A stretch of DNA of 9,775 nt, taken from an uncultured Collinsella sp. Lineage in GTDB: Bacteria > Actinomycetota > Coriobacteriia > Coriobacteriales > Coriobacteriaceae. Each line of letters starts with the position of its first letter. Position 1 is the first letter of the stretch. Positions 7,170 through 9,775 of the stretch are shown here, piece by piece. The position numbers and the translations under genes were made by a program. The stretch lies in assembly GCA_934654765.1 (NCBI GenBank), contig CAKUGX010000069.1, positions 1 through 9,775 of the forward strand, given 5' to 3'. A model generated the notes under the pieces. That model was not told the DNA's origin and did no database searches. It worked only from the letters and a program-made list of their open reading frames with translations.

Positions 7170-7225
7170 CAGCGCTTTTGTGCTCGCGGTCTTGCTGCGT
7201 GCCGCAAAGGCGCTGTTTTGTTTTT
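7170..7225 (+). terminator. Intrinsic terminator after selC
   Basis: An 11-bp stem CAGCGCTTTTG (7170-7180) / CAAAGGCGCTG (7205-7215), with one G-T wobble, is followed by TTTTGTTTTT (7216-7225). The loop is about 24 nt. It starts 9 nt after the tRNA CCA and ends the selC transcript, so mobA probably has its own promoter or depends on read-through. Confidence 0.85.
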
Positions 7226-7315
7226 GCACGAGCTTGTCGTAACGCCGCTATTTCGGTGACGGTGTTTAGCCTCGTGCTTCGGGTTTCGAGCATGCCGATG
7301 GGGGTGTTTTGCCGT
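7226..7315 (+). other. mobA leader with inverted repeat
   Basis: This 90-nt stretch lies between the selC terminator and the mobA ATG. It contains GCACGAG (7226-7232) and its reverse complement CTCGTGC (7271-7277). Two more pairs form if C7270 is bulged, and a short inner hairpin CGCCG/CGGTG is possible around 7243-7258. No clear -35/-10 pair was found. It could be a structured regulatory leader, but I could not match it to a known molybdenum-cofactor riboswitch by eye. Confidence 0.4.
7300..7306 (+). promoter_or_regulatory. Ribosome binding site of mobA
   Basis: GGGGGTG lies 9 nt before ATG 7316. It favours that start over the in-frame ATGs at 7292 and 7298, which have weaker upstream motifs and would overlap this site. 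Confidence 0.45.
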
Positions 7316-7948
7316 ATGACTATCGTAAGACGGGCCGATCTTTCTTGCGTCGTCCAGGCGGGCGGGCTGTCGTCGCGCATGGGCTGCGACAAGGCGCACA
7401 TGCCGTTTTGCGGCAAGCCCTTGATCGAGCGCGTGCTGGAGCGGCTCGCTCTGGTCGGCAGCGAACTTGTTGTGACGACCTCGCGCCCCGAGGAGCTCGC
7501 CTATCTCAGGGAGTGCGAGTTTGATGGCCTGGTTCCGCGTGTAGTCATGGACGTCGACGGCCCCGCCGGTGCTATGCGCGGCATCGCGAGCTCGCTGGCT
7601 GCCGCTCGGTTGCCCCTCGTGGCGATCGTCGCCTGCGATATGCCGTTCGTCTCACCAGAACTGATTGGTACGCTTGCCGATCGGGTCGAAGGGATTCCGC
7701 TCGACGTGTGCGTGCCGCGCGAAGAGCGGGGGATTGAGCCGCTCTGTGCTGTCTGGCGTCGCGATGCCTGTGCGCCGGTGGCTCGCGAACTGCTCGCCGG
7801 CGATCGTCAGCGCATCCGCTGCCTGATCGACCGAGTGCATGCCGGCTATCTAGACGAGCCGCAGATTATCGAGGCGGCCGGGTCGCTGCTCTGCTTCGAA
7901 AACGTCAATACGCCCGAGGAGTTTGCGGCAGCCGAGCTGCTCGCCTAG
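7316..7948 (+). CDS. mobA: Molybdenum cofactor guanylyltransferase
   Basis: A 210-residue nucleotidyltransferase that joins GMP from GTP to Mo-molybdopterin to make MGD, the cofactor form needed by DMSO-reductase-family enzymes such as formate dehydrogenase and the oxidoreductase at 1323-3440. Visible motifs: QAGGLSSRMGCDKA (residues 14-27; the GTP-binding GGxSxRMGxDK signature), a GPAGAMRGI segment in the 80s, ACDMPFV with the metal-binding Asp at D108, EPLCAVWRRDA, and the C-terminal FENVNTPEEF typical of MobA. The length is normal. I chose ATG 7316 for its upstream GGGGGTG and because the signature then begins about where it does in the family. A longer open reading frame back to 7043 runs through selC and the terminator and is not real. 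The stop is 15 nt before the DUF3343 gene, so the two are probably one operon. Confidence 0.93.
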   Translation: MTIVRRADLSCVVQAGGLSSRMGCDKAHMPFCGKPLIERVLERLALVGSELVVTTSRPEELAYLRECEFDGLVPRVVMDVDGPAGAMRGIASSLAAARLPLVAIVACDMPFVSPELIGTLADRVEGIPLDVCVPREERGIEPLCAVWRRDACAPVARELLAGDRQRIRCLIDRVHAGYLDEPQIIEAAGSLLCFENVNTPEEFAAAELLA

Positions 7949-7953
7949 ACGAT

Positions 7954-7958
7954 GGGAG
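7954..7958 (+). promoter_or_regulatory. Ribosome binding site of the DUF3343 gene
   Basis: GGGAG sits 5 nt before ATG 7964 and overlaps the alternative in-frame ATG at 7952. ATG 7964 is therefore preferred; the other start would add only four residues. Confidence 0.5.
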
Positions 7959-7963
7959 TTGCC

Positions 7964-8359
7964 ATGTCTCACGATATCTGCCCCGACACGGGGGAACCTT
8001 GTACCTGCGACGGCTCTGAGCCCTGCACCTGCGGCTGTGGCGGCTGCGGACATACGGCCGAGGAAGAGGCTGCGGCGGCTGCGTATCGCGAGTCGCATCG
8101 CGAGGCTCCGTCCGACGATGCCCTCGACCACGAACGCAAGATCATCGTGTCGTTCGACAGCACCTTCGATGTGATGGAGTGCGAGCAGCTGTGTCTTGCC
8201 GCCGGTGTACCCGGGCGCATTATGCCGCTGCCCGGTTCCATCACTGCCGGCTGCGGCCTGTGCTGGGCCATGCCGTTCTCGGGTGACGCACTCGCCGCCT
8301 TCCGCGCTGCCACCGAAGGCCGCATAACCCCCGCCGACTACCATCAGCTCGTCCTCTAA
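7964..8359 (+). CDS. DUF3343 (putative Se/S carrier-like) protein with Cys-rich N-terminus
   Basis: A 131-residue soluble protein. Residues 59-131 match DUF3343, described in Pfam as a putative Se/S carrier-like family: KIIVSFDSTFDVMECEQLCLAAGVPGRIMPLPGSITAGCGLCWAMPF, with the family CGxC pair at C97 and C100 and further Cys at 73 and 77. Ahead of it is an unusual head with seven Cys in about 23 residues (C6, 13, 15, 21, 23, 25, 28), containing PCTC twice and ending CGGCGH, then an acidic/Ala-rich linker (31-58). Known family members are small and, as I recall, often sit near selenium genes. A role in binding or delivering selenium or sulfur as per-selenide or per-sulfide is an inference from this family and from selA-selB-selC next door. 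The head might instead bind Zn or another metal. It follows mobA by 15 nt. Confidence 0.85.
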   Translation: MSHDICPDTGEPCTCDGSEPCTCGCGGCGHTAEEEAAAAAYRESHREAPSDDALDHERKIIVSFDSTFDVMECEQLCLAAGVPGRIMPLPGSITAGCGLCWAMPFSGDALAAFRAATEGRITPADYHQLVL

Positions 8360-8362
8360 CCA

Positions 8363-8406
8363 CCAACACCACCACATTGGGGACAGGCACCTTTGTGGTG
8401 GTTTGG
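8363..8406. repeat. Intergenic hairpin with GGGGACAGGCACC loop
   Basis: ACCACCACA (8368-8376) pairs perfectly with TGTGGTGGT (8394-8402), and four more pairs (8363-8366/8403-8406) form if C8367 is bulged, giving 13 bp. The 17-nt loop holds GGGGACAGGCACC. It starts 4 nt after the DUF3343 stop. No T-tract follows, so it is not a classic terminator. From memory, loops of this kind recur in intergenic palindromes of various bacteria, including some linked to REP-associated (IS200-like) transposases; I cannot verify that here. Confidence 0.75.
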
Positions 8407-8438
8407 AACACGTGGACGAAACAGGTTTGAAACACGGG
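8401..8438. repeat. Imperfect 24-nt-period direct repeat
   Basis: GTTTGGAACACGTGG (8401-8415) recurs as GTTTGAAACACGGG (8425-8438), differing at two of 14 positions and offset by 24 nt. A weaker third echo (GTTTTGCACG) begins at 8438. The first copy overlaps the 3' arm of the preceding hairpin. The function is unknown; it may be part of a larger dispersed element or a binding-site pair upstream of gdhA. Confidence 0.45.
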
Positions 8439-8556
8439 TTTTGCACGTCAGGCACTCAAAAACGCCTCTACCTGCATCGTAATCAAAACGAAACATCTGC
8501 TCGTCTGCTTATGCGAAACTTTCCCGCAACAGTGCGATATTATCCATACTCGATAA

Positions 8557-9775
<1,219 letters not shown>

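Noticed and set aside
7043..7315. N-terminal extension of mobA in the same open frame
   Set aside because: It runs through the tRNA-Sec gene and its terminator, has no family similarity, and the MobA signature begins properly from ATG 7316.

Overview
The window is G+C-rich and densely coded, with all genes on the + strand. Gene content and order suggest an anaerobic, fermentative gut actinobacterium of the Coriobacteriia, most likely Collinsella or a close relative. That placement is inferred from recalled gene neighbourhoods and sequence style; no marker gene here proves it.

Layout. (1) 1-1220: the 3' end of a hycI-type hydrogenase-maturation protease gene, then an FNT-family formate channel gene (focA-like), ended by a clear intrinsic terminator at 1244-1279. 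This looks like the tail of a formate hydrogenlyase operon. (2) 1323-3440: a molybdopterin (bis-MGD) oxidoreductase with an N-terminal 4Fe-4S motif and a cysteine at the probable Mo/W-ligand position. It has no visible Tat signal and no adjacent partner subunit genes. (3) 3493-6914: selA and selB overlapping by ATGA. (4) 6929-6995: a near-perfect 21-bp inverted repeat. (5) 7065-7161: an unlisted selenocysteine tRNA gene (selC, UCA anticodon, long variable arm, encoded CCA), with a plausible extended -10 box before it and an intrinsic terminator (7170-7225) after it. (6) 7316-8359: mobA (MGD synthesis), then a DUF3343 (putative Se/S carrier-like) protein with a cysteine-rich N-terminal extension. 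(7) 8360-8616: an intergenic stretch with a hairpin and short repeats. (8) 8617-end: the 5' part of an NADP-type glutamate dehydrogenase gene (gdhA).

How it fits together. SelA makes Sec-tRNA from seryl-tRNA(Sec), selC encodes that tRNA, and SelB delivers it at UGA/SECIS. MobA completes the bis-MGD cofactor used by formate dehydrogenases and by the oxidoreductase in this window. The DUF3343 protein may handle reactive selenium or sulfur. With HycI and FocA beside them, the theme is formate metabolism by Mo/Se enzymes. The window contains neither selD nor a gene with an in-frame Sec UGA, so the selenoprotein target (probably a formate dehydrogenase) must lie elsewhere.

Most worth a second look: the atypical tRNA-Sec (C at position 33, G/A apposition at the eighth acceptor position), the SelB G4 motif TMCD in place of the usual TKxD, the Cys-rich head on the DUF3343 protein, and the solitary Cys-type molybdoenzyme embedded in a selenium locus.
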